Below, one piece after another: positions 1 to 6,686 of a stretch of DNA of 9,006 nucleotides; within the stretch, counting starts at the first letter, position 1, and each line of letters begins with the position of its first letter. The stretch is from the NCBI GenBank assembly GCA_020430675.1, contig JAGQJJ010000111.1, positions 1-9,006 on the forward strand, read 5' to 3'. The DNA is from Myxococcales bacterium. Its GTDB lineage: Bacteria > Myxococcota > Bradymonadia > UBA7976 > UBA1532. Below the pieces are notes generated by a model that searched no databases, was not told the DNA's origin, and saw only the letters and a program-made list of their open reading frames with translations. Position numbers and translations under genes: made by a program.

Positions 1-48
1 GGGTCGCTACGGTGGTGAAAGGGCGGCGGTAGTCGGGTAGTACAAGGC

Positions 49-53
49 GGGAG
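49..53 (+). promoter_or_regulatory. Ribosome binding site supporting the TTG start at 61
   Basis: A GGGAG run lies seven bases before the TTG codon. It supports TTG at 61 as the start, and the protein then begins MSGPVAGWYPD, typical for DUF2510 proteins. I see no convincing promoter in the remaining bases 1-48. This site belongs to the actinobacterial-looking part of the window, so it may not drive the NRPS in nature. Confidence 0.5.
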
Positions 54-60
54 ACACATT

Positions 61-3000
61 TTGAGCGGGCCGGTCGCGGGGTGGTATCCGGACGAGGGCG
101 ATGAGCGCCTCGCCCGGTACTGGGACGGCGAGGCGTGGACCGAAAGGACGCGACCGCGAGAGGGGCTGACCTCGGCCGTCGAGACATCCCCCGCCGCCGA
201 CGTGGCGCTCGAGGGTGCCTCTGCGGCGCCGACTCCGTCGTCTCGCCTGGACCGTCCGGAGGTGGCGCCGGCGGCGTCCTCTGACGGAGGCGCGGGTCCG
301 TCCGGTCGCTGGTTGCGTCATCCGGTGACGTGGGCGGTGGCGCTTGTCGCGGTGGTCGCGCTCGTCGCGGGTGCGGTGGTGGTGTTCACCGGGGATGAGG
401 CGTCGGCGACTGAGGTGACGTTGGAGGGTGCCGGGTCTGAGGGTGCTGACCCGTTCATGGATTCGATCGCCACCGATGCCGTTGACCCCGAGATGGTCTC
501 CGACGCCGCCGCGCTGCGCGCGCGGGTGCGGGCCGAGGCGCGGCGGCCGATCGATCCGATCGCCGGACCGGTCGCCCGCGTGCACCTCTGGCGGCTCGAC
601 GATGCGACCCATGCCTTGCTGATCAACGTGCACCACATCGCCTTGGACGGCTGGTCGATCGGGGTGGCGCTGCGCGAGCTGTCCCATGCCTATGCCGCGT
701 TTGCTGCGGGCGGGCGGCCGTCGTTGCCGCCGCCGGCCCTCGACTACGCCGACTTTGCGGTCTGGCAGCGACGCTGGCTGGCCGACGAGGTCTTGCGGCG
801 GCAGTTGGCATACTGGCAGGCGAACCTGGCCGAAGCACCGGCGCTCGACCTGCCAACTGACCATCCGCGACCGGCGGTGCGCAGCCACCGCGGCGCGAGC
901 GTGGCCCTGGCGCTCGATGCCACCTTGACCGATGGCATCGATGCCTTGTGCCGGGCGCATGATGTCACCCCATTCATGGTCTTGCTGGCCGGGCTGTCGG
1001 TGGTGCTCTCGCGTCTCTCCGGGCAGGACGACCTCGTCGTGGGCTCTGCCATCGCCAACCGCAACCGCGCCGAGTTGGAGGGCATGGTCGGCTTCTTCGT
1101 CAACAGCCTCGCGCTGCGGGTCGGCCTGACCGGCGCGCTGACCGTCGGTGACTTGTTGGCGCGGGTGCGGCGGACGACGCTCGATGCCTACGCCCATCAG
1201 GACGTGCCATTCGACAAGGTGGTCGACGCGCTGGGAGTGACCAGAGACGCGCGTCGAACGCCGCTCTTTGACGTGATGCTGGTGCTGCAGAACGCGCCGC
1301 TCGACGCGCCGGACTTCGGTCCGCTCGTCGCCGAGCCCTTCGAGGACGACAGCGACGCGGCGCAGTTTGATCTGACGCTGAGCCTGACGCCGACGGCCGG
1401 TGGTTTGGCGGCCCGGATCGAATACTGCGCCGACCTCTTCGAGCGGGCGACCGTCGAGCGCCTCGGCGCGCACCTGCGCATGGCGTTGGCGGCCATGGTC
1501 GCGGCGCCAACGCAGCGGCTGTCGGCGATCACGTTGATCTCCGATGCCGAGCGGGCGCTGCTCGATGAGTGGAATGACACGGCCCGCGCGTTCGACGGCG
1601 AGGTCTGCCTCCCCCAATTGTTCGCCGAGCAGGTGCAACGGACGCCCGATGCCATCGCCGTCGTCTGCGGGCACGACGCGGTGACCTACGCCGCGCTGTT
1701 CGACCGCGCCTGCCACCTGGCGTCGCGCCTTCGAGCCACGGGCGTGGGCCTTGAGAGTCGGGTCGGCGTCTGCCTCGATCGGTCGATCGACATGATCGTC
1801 GCGATGCTCGGCGTGTTGGCCGCCGGTGGGGCCTACGTTCCACTTGAACCCGGTCTGCCCGAAGAGCGCATCCGCTTCATGCTCGCCGACTCGGGCGCGC
1901 GTTGGGTCATCGCGCGCGGCCGACGCGGGGTCAACGATGGGATCGAAGTGATGGCACCCGACGGCGGCGCGCGGGTCGAGCCGCTGGTCTCGGTCCATGG
2001 CGATCACGCCGCCTATGTCATCTATACCTCGGGCTCGACGGGCCGACCGAAGGGCGTCGTCGCGACCCATCGCGGGGTGGCAAACGTCACCGCCGCGTAC
2101 GCCGAGATGCTCGCCATCGGCCCTGGCACGCCGGTGCTTCATGTCTCGACCATCCTGTTCGACGCCGCCACGCCGCAGACGTTTGCCCCTCTGATCCGCG
2201 GCGGCATGATCGTGCTCGCCGACGACGAGACGATCCGTTCGCCGGCAGCGCTGACCCGGCTGATCGGGCGCCACGCGGTCGAGGTGATGATCGTCACCCC
2301 GGCGATGCTCGGCATGCTCGATGTCGATGCGCTCGGCACCGTGCGGTCCATGACGCTCGGCGGCGAAGCGTGCCCCCCTGAGCTTGCCGAGCGCTTCGGC
2401 AAAGGGCGCGCGCTGTTCAATGTCTATGGGCCGACCGAGACGACGGTGACCGTGACCCGTCATCGCGTCGAGTCACAGCGGTGCGCGGCGCCGTTGATCC
2501 CGTCGCGCTGGTCCGCGAAGCCGCCAGCGGTGTTCGATATGCTCGACGATGCTTTGGCATCGCCTCCGCTCTCGGCCTTGCCGGCGACGCCGCGTCCGGC
2601 GCGCTTGGGGAATCAACGGACTTGCGCACCGCTGTCAGGCCGCGGCCTGGTGCCCATCGGCCGGGCGTTCCCCCACCATCAGGTCCATGTACTGGCGGGC
2701 TCGGCGCCTTGGGTGATGACGCCGGTGGGCGGCGCCGGCGAGCTGCACATCGCGGGCGTCGGCGTGGCGCGGGGCTACCTCGGCCGGCCCGGCCTCACCG
2801 CTGAGCGCTTTGTGCCCGACCCGTTCGGGCCGCCCGGCAGCCGGATGTACCGCACCGGCGACCGCGCGCGCTGGCGGGCCGATGGCAACCTCGAGTTCCT
2901 GGGGCGGCTCGACTTCCAGGTGAAGATCCGGGGCTTTCGCATCGAGCTGGGCGAGATCGAAGCGGCGCTCGGCCGCCTCCCGGCGGTGCGCCAGTGCGTC

Positions 3001-4257
3001 GTGGTGGCGCGCGCCAGTGACGAGGGCGACGCGCGTCTGGTGGCTTATCTGGTGGGCCAGACCATCCTGGTGGCCGCGCTGCGCGATCATCTGGCCGAGT
3101 CATTGCCCGATTACATGATCCCATCGACATTTGTCTGGCTCGATGCCATGCCGATGACACCCAGCGGCAAGATCGACCACGCGGCGTTGCCCGCGCCGCA
3201 GATGGACCGCGAGGCGCTGTCGGAGGGTTTTGTGGCCCCGCGCACGGCGATCGAAACGACGCTGGCTGCCATCTGGTCCGAGGTGCTCGGCGTCGGCGCG
3301 GTCGGGGTTCACGATGACTTCTTCGAGCTGGGCGGTCACTCCCTCCAGACCGTGCGCGTCTCGGGCATGGCGGCGCAATCGGGCATCAAGCTCAGCCCGC
3401 ACCACATCTTTCGCGCGCCGACGATCGCGCGCCTGGCGGCGGCGGTGTCGGGCGCGACCCGGGCATCGGAGCCCTGCCTCACTCGCCTGCGGCCGTCGGA
3501 TGCCGAGCCGCCGCTCATCCTTTTGCCGCCGTTGGGGGGCACGAGTCTGGTCTTCACCGATCTGATCGCGGCGTTGCGGCCGACGCTCGGGGTGTGGGCG
3601 TTCGACGATCCTGTGTTTCGGGGGCGGGCGAGCCCCGCCACGCTCGAAGGGCTGGTCGAGGGGTGGGTCGAGGAGCTGGTCGCGGCCACCGACGCGCGGT
3701 CGAGCCATCGACTGGCCGGCTACTCTTTCGGTGCCATCGCCGCGGTCGAGATGGCCCGGCAGCTGGAAGCGCGCGGGCGCCTTGTCGACGTCGTGCTCAG
3801 CCTCGATGGTCGGACGCCACGCTATGCGCCACCGGCGTTCGATCAGCTCGACTGGATTCGCGAATCGGTGATGCAGATGGGGGTCGGGCGCGAGGTCTCC
3901 GATGTCGACGCCGGCCTCGCCGCGCTCGCCGATGCCATCGCCCAGGGTCAGGCTGCGTCCAAGCCCGCAGCGGAGGCCTGGGCGCGGGCGCTGATGGAGA
4001 CGGCGATCACCAACCACCGGCGCGCTCGGCAGTGGATCATTCGTGCGCCCAGGGCGCCGGTCGTGGTGCTGCGGGCGTCGGGCACCGAAGAGGCCGGGTT
4101 CGACCTGGGTTGGGCGGCCGAGCTGGCGCGACCCATCGAGGTGCTGCCCATCGCCGGCGATCATGGCAGCATGATTCGGCCGCCCTTTGTGAAGAACCTG
4201 GCGCTGTGCATCGAAGCGAAGCTGCCGGCCGTGCCACTCGATGGTGGGCGCAGGTAG
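61..4257 (+). CDS. NRPS termination module (partial C-A-PCP-TE) with a DUF2510/transmembrane N-terminus
   Basis: Seen: residues 6-28 match DUF2510 (GWYPD...RYWDGEAWT), and about 89-110 form one membrane helix. From about 151 the protein is an NRPS condensation domain, with HHIALDG at 191-197, a YADFAVWQR block, a GFFVNS block and HQDVPFD, but the N-terminal ~110 residues (motifs C1 and C2) are missing. Adenylation motifs follow: YTSGSTGRPKG (655-665), NVYGPTE (787-793), GELHIAGVGVARGYL, YRTGD (930-934), GRLDFQVKIRGFRIELGEIE (from 948) and SGK with Lys1037. The carrier motif LGGHS gives phosphopantetheine Ser1094. A type I thioesterase has GYSFG with Ser1222, Asp1249 and His1368 as the likely triad. 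Role from family knowledge: it would activate one amino acid, condense it with an upstream peptide and release the product. The TTG start gives a DUF2510 domain near the N-terminus, as usual for that family. Oddities: the abrupt join at about residues 137-157 and a 53-residue insert at 806-858. Inference: the true NRPS gene probably extends upstream in its own genome. Confidence 0.9.
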   Translation: MSGPVAGWYPDEGDERLARYWDGEAWTERTRPREGLTSAVETSPAADVALEGASAAPTPSSRLDRPEVAPAASSDGGAGPSGRWLRHPVTWAVALVAVVALVAGAVVVFTGDEASATEVTLEGAGSEGADPFMDSIATDAVDPEMVSDAAALRARVRAEARRPIDPIAGPVARVHLWRLDDATHALLINVHHIALDGWSIGVALRELSHAYAAFAAGGRPSLPPPALDYADFAVWQRRWLADEVLRRQLAYWQANLAEAPALDLPTDHPRPAVRSHRGASVALALDATLTDGIDALCRAHDVTPFMVLLAGLSVVLSRLSGQDDLVVGSAIANRNRAELEGMVGFFVNSLALRVGLTGALTVGDLLARVRRTTLDAYAHQDVPFDKVVDALGVTRDARRTPLFDVMLVLQNAPLDAPDFGPLVAEPFEDDSDAAQFDLTLSLTPTAGGLAARIEYCADLFERATVERLGAHLRMALAAMVAAPTQRLSAITLISDAERALLDEWNDTARAFDGEVCLPQLFAEQVQRTPDAIAVVCGHDAVTYAALFDRACHLASRLRATGVGLESRVGVCLDRSIDMIVAMLGVLAAGGAYVPLEPGLPEERIRFMLADSGARWVIARGRRGVNDGIEVMAPDGGARVEPLVSVHGDHAAYVIYTSGSTGRPKGVVATHRGVANVTAAYAEMLAIGPGTPVLHVSTILFDAATPQTFAPLIRGGMIVLADDETIRSPAALTRLIGRHAVEVMIVTPAMLGMLDVDALGTVRSMTLGGEACPPELAERFGKGRALFNVYGPTETTVTVTRHRVESQRCAAPLIPSRWSAKPPAVFDMLDDALASPPLSALPATPRPARLGNQRTCAPLSGRGLVPIGRAFPHHQVHVLAGSAPWVMTPVGGAGELHIAGVGVARGYLGRPGLTAERFVPDPFGPPGSRMYRTGDRARWRADGNLEFLGRLDFQVKIRGFRIELGEIEAALGRLPAVRQCVVVARASDEGDARLVAYLVGQTILVAALRDHLAESLPDYMIPSTFVWLDAMPMTPSGKIDHAALPAPQMDREALSEGFVAPRTAIETTLAAIWSEVLGVGAVGVHDDFFELGGHSLQTVRVSGMAAQSGIKLSPHHIFRAPTIARLAAAVSGATRASEPCLTRLRPSDAEPPLILLPPLGGTSLVFTDLIAALRPTLGVWAFDDPVFRGRASPATLEGLVEGWVEELVAATDARSSHRLAGYSFGAIAAVEMARQLEARGRLVDVVLSLDGRTPRYAPPAFDQLDWIRESVMQMGVGREVSDVDAGLAALADAIAQGQAASKPAAEAWARALMETAITNHRRARQWIIRAPRAPVVVLRASGTEEAGFDLGWAAELARPIEVLPIAGDHGSMIRPPFVKNLALCIEAKLPAVPLDGGRR
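470..515 (+). other. Junction between the DUF2510 membrane protein and the truncated condensation domain
   Basis: Residues up to about 137 (ending DPFMDSIA) read as the extracytoplasmic start of a DUF2510 single-helix membrane protein. From about 151 (ALRARVRAEARRPIDP) the sequence reads as the mid-part of an NRPS condensation domain just before its HHxxxDG motif. No linker and no condensation N-lobe start lie between, so two unrelated genes are joined in frame within about 45 bases. I see no terminal repeats or transposase remnant here. A metagenome assembly chimera is the simplest explanation; a real deletion or recombination is possible. Confidence 0.65.
2475..2498 (+). repeat. Left arm of the palindromic element
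   Basis: Bases 2475-2486 pair perfectly with 2624-2635, and 2491-2498 pair perfectly with 2612-2619; only the four bases 2487-2490 between them mismatch or would form G-U pairs in RNA. The base at 2475 belongs to the flanking TCA and pairs by chance or as part of the repeat. Confidence 0.85.
2476..2634 (+). mobile_element. MITE-like/RPE-like palindromic element inserted in frame in the adenylation domain
   Basis: Seen: a 159-base segment starts CAGCGGTGCGC and ends with the exact reverse complement GCGCACCGCTG. It is flanked by TCA at 2473-2475 and TCA at 2635-2637, consistent with a 3-bp target duplication. A second paired block, CCGTTGAT (2491-2498) with ATCAACGG (2612-2619), and a central hairpin CGATGC-TTTG-GCATCG (2547-2562) share one centre near 2555; the stretches between pair only partly. 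The element is 53 codons long, has no stop in the host frame and encodes proline/alanine-rich residues 806-858. Deleting 2473-2634 joins HRVE to SGRGLVPIGRA, an ordinary spacing between adenylation motifs A5 and A6. No transposase is encoded. Known parallels: MITEs mobilised in trans, and Rickettsia palindromic elements, which insert in frame in genes. The family is not identified; which strand is the element's own is arbitrary. Confidence 0.8.
2612..2635 (-). repeat. Right arm of the palindromic element
   Basis: This is the inverted partner of 2475-2498: 20 of 24 positions are complementary, in blocks of 8 and 12. The base at 2635 is the first base of the right-hand TCA triplet. Confidence 0.85.
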
Positions 4258-4358
4258 CCCGGGCGAGCGCCGGGATCCTGGCGCCATGGCATGCCGCGCG
4301 GGGCCATGCGGCCATTTTCGGATGGCGGGCGAGGGCGATGATCGGGCAGGGTGGGGGC

Positions 4359-5753
4359 ATGAAACCGACCTGCTCGTTCAAAATGATGCTCGGCCTGGCC
4401 CTGGCCCTGGCGCTGGGACTTGCCGCTTGTGGCGAAGACGATGTGGCCGACGAGGCCACGCCCGAAGGCCCGATGCCCGACGAGGCGGTGACCTGGCACG
4501 GCCAGATCGCGCCGCTGATCGAAGCCCACTGCAATGGGTGCCACGGCGAGACGCAGACGGTGGCGCCGTTTGCCTTCACCGACTACGACGCGGTGATGGA
4601 CACCCTGCCGCTCATTCGCACCGCGCTCATGGCGCGCAGCATGCCGCCTTGGGGCGCGGTCAGCGGGGTGCCATTTGTGGGTGATATCTCGCTCGACGAA
4701 GATGAGATCGCGATGATCGAAGCGTGGGCCGAGGCGGGCGCGCCGAAGGGTGATCCCATGGCGCCCGGCACGCCGATCGACATCACGGGGCTGCCGTTTG
4801 GCGGGTCGGACGTGCAGTTCCAGCTCGATACGCCCTATGCCGGTCAGCCTGGCGTGCGCGATGAGTACCGCTGCTTCCTCTATGAGTGGCCCGGCGATGA
4901 GGTCACCTATGTCACCGGCATGGCGGTCGCGCCGGACAACGCCGGGGCGGTGCACCACGTGCTTACCTTCCTGGTGCCGCCAGCTGGCGCCGAAGCCTTT
5001 GATGGCTATGAGGCCGAGGATGACATCCCTGGCTACAAGTGTTTCGGGCAGCCTTATCCGAGCACGCTCGGGCCGACGCCGGCCATCGAGCTGCCGCCCT
5101 CTGCGGTCGTCGCCGCCTGGGCGCCGGGCATGAGCGATCAAGGCATGCGGCCCGGCGTGGGGATTCGCGCCGAGCCGGGCAGCCGGGTGGTCGTGCAGAT
5201 GCACTACTATGGCCTCAGCGATTCGGGCGTGCCCGATCGCACGGCGATCTCTTTTGATACCGAGCCGGTGGTCGATCGCCCGGCCTGCGTCGTGCCCCTC
5301 ATCGACCTGAACTGGTACTTCACGCCGACTTCGCTGGTGCTGCCCGCGGGGGAAGCGGTGATCGAGAAGCAGTACACGATGAATCCGGCCACGAGCTTCG
5401 GGCCGTCGGTGTGCGATGATGTCGACTGGCAAGGGCCGCTCTTGCTCCAGACGGTCATGCCGCATATGCACAAGCTCGGTCGGCGCCTTGAGTTGACCCT
5501 TGAGCGCGCGGATGGAACAACGGAGCAGATCATCGACGCGGCGCGGTATGACTTCGACTGGCAGCGCAATTACACGCTGAGCGAGCCGCTTTTGATCAAC
5601 CCCGGCGACAATTTCACCGTGCGGTGCGTCTGGGACAACTCGGAGACTCACCGCCGAGCGGCGGGCCTCGAACCGACGCCCTTCGACGTGAACTGGGGCG
5701 ATGGCACCGAGGCCGAGATGTGCCTGGTGATGGTTCAGCTCTCGCGGCCGTGA
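4359..5753 (+). CDS. Lipoprotein with cytochrome c domain fused to a PHM-like type II copper monooxygenase
   Basis: Seen: a lipoprotein signal (MKPTC, a Leu/Ala-rich core, LAAC with Cys24) followed by an acidic linker. A heme c site CNGCH lies at 58-62, with a likely axial Met95 in RSMPPW. The rest matches the copper type II ascorbate-dependent monooxygenase fold: His199-His200 (AVHHVLTF), His282 (VVVQMHYYG), His369 and His371 (MPHMHKLG) and Met454 (EAEMC). These correspond to the CuH ligands (three His) and CuM ligands (two His, one Met) of peptidylglycine hydroxylating monooxygenase. Inference: a membrane-anchored periplasmic or surface enzyme hydroxylating an unknown substrate, with the heme domain relaying electrons. 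Start: ATG 4359 has a GGTGGGGG run just upstream and gives the classic signal; an in-frame ATG at 4338 would add seven residues. It lies 101 bases after the NRPS on the same strand; a shared transcript is possible but unproven. Confidence 0.87.
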   Translation: MKPTCSFKMMLGLALALALGLAACGEDDVADEATPEGPMPDEAVTWHGQIAPLIEAHCNGCHGETQTVAPFAFTDYDAVMDTLPLIRTALMARSMPPWGAVSGVPFVGDISLDEDEIAMIEAWAEAGAPKGDPMAPGTPIDITGLPFGGSDVQFQLDTPYAGQPGVRDEYRCFLYEWPGDEVTYVTGMAVAPDNAGAVHHVLTFLVPPAGAEAFDGYEAEDDIPGYKCFGQPYPSTLGPTPAIELPPSAVVAAWAPGMSDQGMRPGVGIRAEPGSRVVVQMHYYGLSDSGVPDRTAISFDTEPVVDRPACVVPLIDLNWYFTPTSLVLPAGEAVIEKQYTMNPATSFGPSVCDDVDWQGPLLLQTVMPHMHKLGRRLELTLERADGTTEQIIDAARYDFDWQRNYTLSEPLLINPGDNFTVRCVWDNSETHRRAAGLEPTPFDVNWGDGTEAEMCLVMVQLSRP

Positions 5754-5759
5754 GGGCCG
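5745..5759 (+). terminator. Possible short stem-loop at the convergent gene ends
   Basis: CGGCC (5745-5749) pairs with GGCCG (5755-5759) around a five-base loop that contains most of the stop codon, and a T-rich stretch (TCTTTCTATT) follows from 5764. The stem is only five pairs and the T run is broken, so this is a weak candidate for ending the plus-strand gene in the 15-base gap between convergent genes. Confidence 0.25.
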
Positions 5760-5768
5760 GCAGTCTTT

Positions 5769-6683
5769 CTATTCGAGTCCCATCTCGATGGCACCCTCCG
5801 CGACGAGGGCGGCCATGACTTCACCGTCATGCGCGACGATCTGGTGCACCTTCGGGTGGCTCTCGGCCAGATCGTGGAAGGCGCGCAGCCAGTGCGCGGT
5901 GTCTTCGGCGTAGTCTTCTTCCAACGCCCACTCGACGGCGCGCGGGTGCATCGTCGGGCGGCGGATATTGGCGAGATTCCAGGCGATATCGCCCACGAAG
6001 AGGTACTCGGCGCCGTCGGCGAGGCGCACGTAGACAAGCTGACTGCCGGGCGTATGGCTGGGCGCCGGGATGAGCACCACGCCGGGCGCGAGCGGGGCGG
6101 CGTCTTCGTGCGGCCAGGGTTTGACCCGGGCGCGCATGGCATCGGTGATGCCGGTCAGCTTGATGGGTGACTCAAGCTGGGCTTTGGTGAGCACCGTCTT
6201 GTCGATGATCTCGTCGAAGTAGGGCGAATTGGCGACGCCGTTGATGTGATCGAAGTGCTCGTGGGTGCAGACGATCCAGCGCGCCTTGCGCAGCGCGGTC
6301 TGCATGGCGTCGAAAGCCTCGGGGAAATACCGCGGGTTCTGGCCGCCTTCGAGCTGCGAGGCTTCATCATTGATGGCATCGATGATGCCTGTCGTGCCAT
6401 CGGCATAGACGACCTGGATGGCATAGGCATGAATGTCATAATGCTGGCCGAATGGTTCGCTGGCGGCGACGATGCCTTTGGGCATCTCTTGCCGGTGCAC
6501 CTCGATGTGTCGGATGCGCACCGGCGGGTCGCCCGGCATGGCCGCCGCCAGGGCGCGCCAGGCGTCGAGGTCGATGGCATGGCGCGAGGTCGCGGGCACG
6601 TCGCGCGCGCCCAGCGCATAGAGCGCGGCGGCTGCCATCGTGAGTAGCAGCACGCCCACCCCGATGAGCAGTTTGCGCCTCAT
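5769..6683 (-). CDS. Membrane-anchored metallo-beta-lactamase-fold hydrolase
   Basis: Seen: 304 residues. An N-terminal hydrophobic segment (about 4-24, after MRRK) has no lipobox Cys and reads as a signal anchor or Sec signal. The metallo-beta-lactamase motif HEHFDH gives His141, His143, Asp145 and His146; His210 (PSHTPGS), Asp232 (FVGDIAW) and His285 (IVAHD) complete a dinuclear metal site. Known for the superfamily: members hydrolyse lactams, lactones, thioesters, phosphodiesters and other substrates, so the fold does not give the substrate. The layout (DAINDEAS before the HxHxDH, then SHTPGSQLVYV) is not that of the classic antibiotic beta-lactamases I know, so resistance should not be assumed. 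Its ATG lies 3 bases after the stop of the upstream kinase-like gene and has no strong ribosome site, which suggests translational coupling. It converges with the copper monooxygenase gene. Fold confidence is high; function unknown. Confidence 0.87.
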   Translation of the reverse strand: MRRKLLIGVGVLLLTMAAAALYALGARDVPATSRHAIDLDAWRALAAAMPGDPPVRIRHIEVHRQEMPKGIVAASEPFGQHYDIHAYAIQVVYADGTTGIIDAINDEASQLEGGQNPRYFPEAFDAMQTALRKARWIVCTHEHFDHINGVANSPYFDEIIDKTVLTKAQLESPIKLTGITDAMRARVKPWPHEDAAPLAPGVVLIPAPSHTPGSQLVYVRLADGAEYLFVGDIAWNLANIRRPTMHPRAVEWALEEDYAEDTAHWLRAFHDLAESHPKVHQIVAHDGEVMAALVAEGAIEMGLE

Positions 6684-6686
6684 GGA

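Noticed and set aside
478..510. Partial resemblance of the fusion junction (GCCGTTGACCCCG...) to the left arm of the palindromic element
   Set aside because: A 13-of-14 match followed by gapped similarity, without the terminal repeat; short GC-rich coding matches like this arise by chance, so it is not evidence for a second copy.
7..2463. 818-codon open frame on the minus strand opposite the NRPS
   Set aside because: Its product is Arg/His/Asp-rich with no recognisable domain, and it lies wholly opposite clear NRPS motifs; long antisense frames are expected in such GC-rich coding DNA.
2476..2634. Two compensating frameshifts as the explanation for the odd A-domain segment
   Set aside because: Neither other plus-strand frame restores adenylation sequence, one has an early stop, and the palindrome with clean 162-base excision explains it better.
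3100..4287. 395-codon minus-strand frame opposite the thioesterase, and a similar 496-codon one at 4161-5651
   Set aside because: Both are Arg/His-rich mirror frames opposite well-supported domains, with no independent motif.
4285..4308. Hairpin CATGGC/GCCATG between the NRPS and the copper monooxygenase
   Set aside because: Six pairs with a 12-base loop and no T run after it; not distinguishable from chance as a terminator.
3594..4358. Upstream extension of the copper monooxygenase frame into the NRPS thioesterase
   Set aside because: The extension is Arg/Gly-rich shadow sequence; the lipoprotein signal at 4359 marks the real start.
5769..6683. Antibiotic-resistance beta-lactamase
   Set aside because: The fold and metal ligands fit the superfamily, but nothing seen is specific to enzymes acting on beta-lactam drugs.
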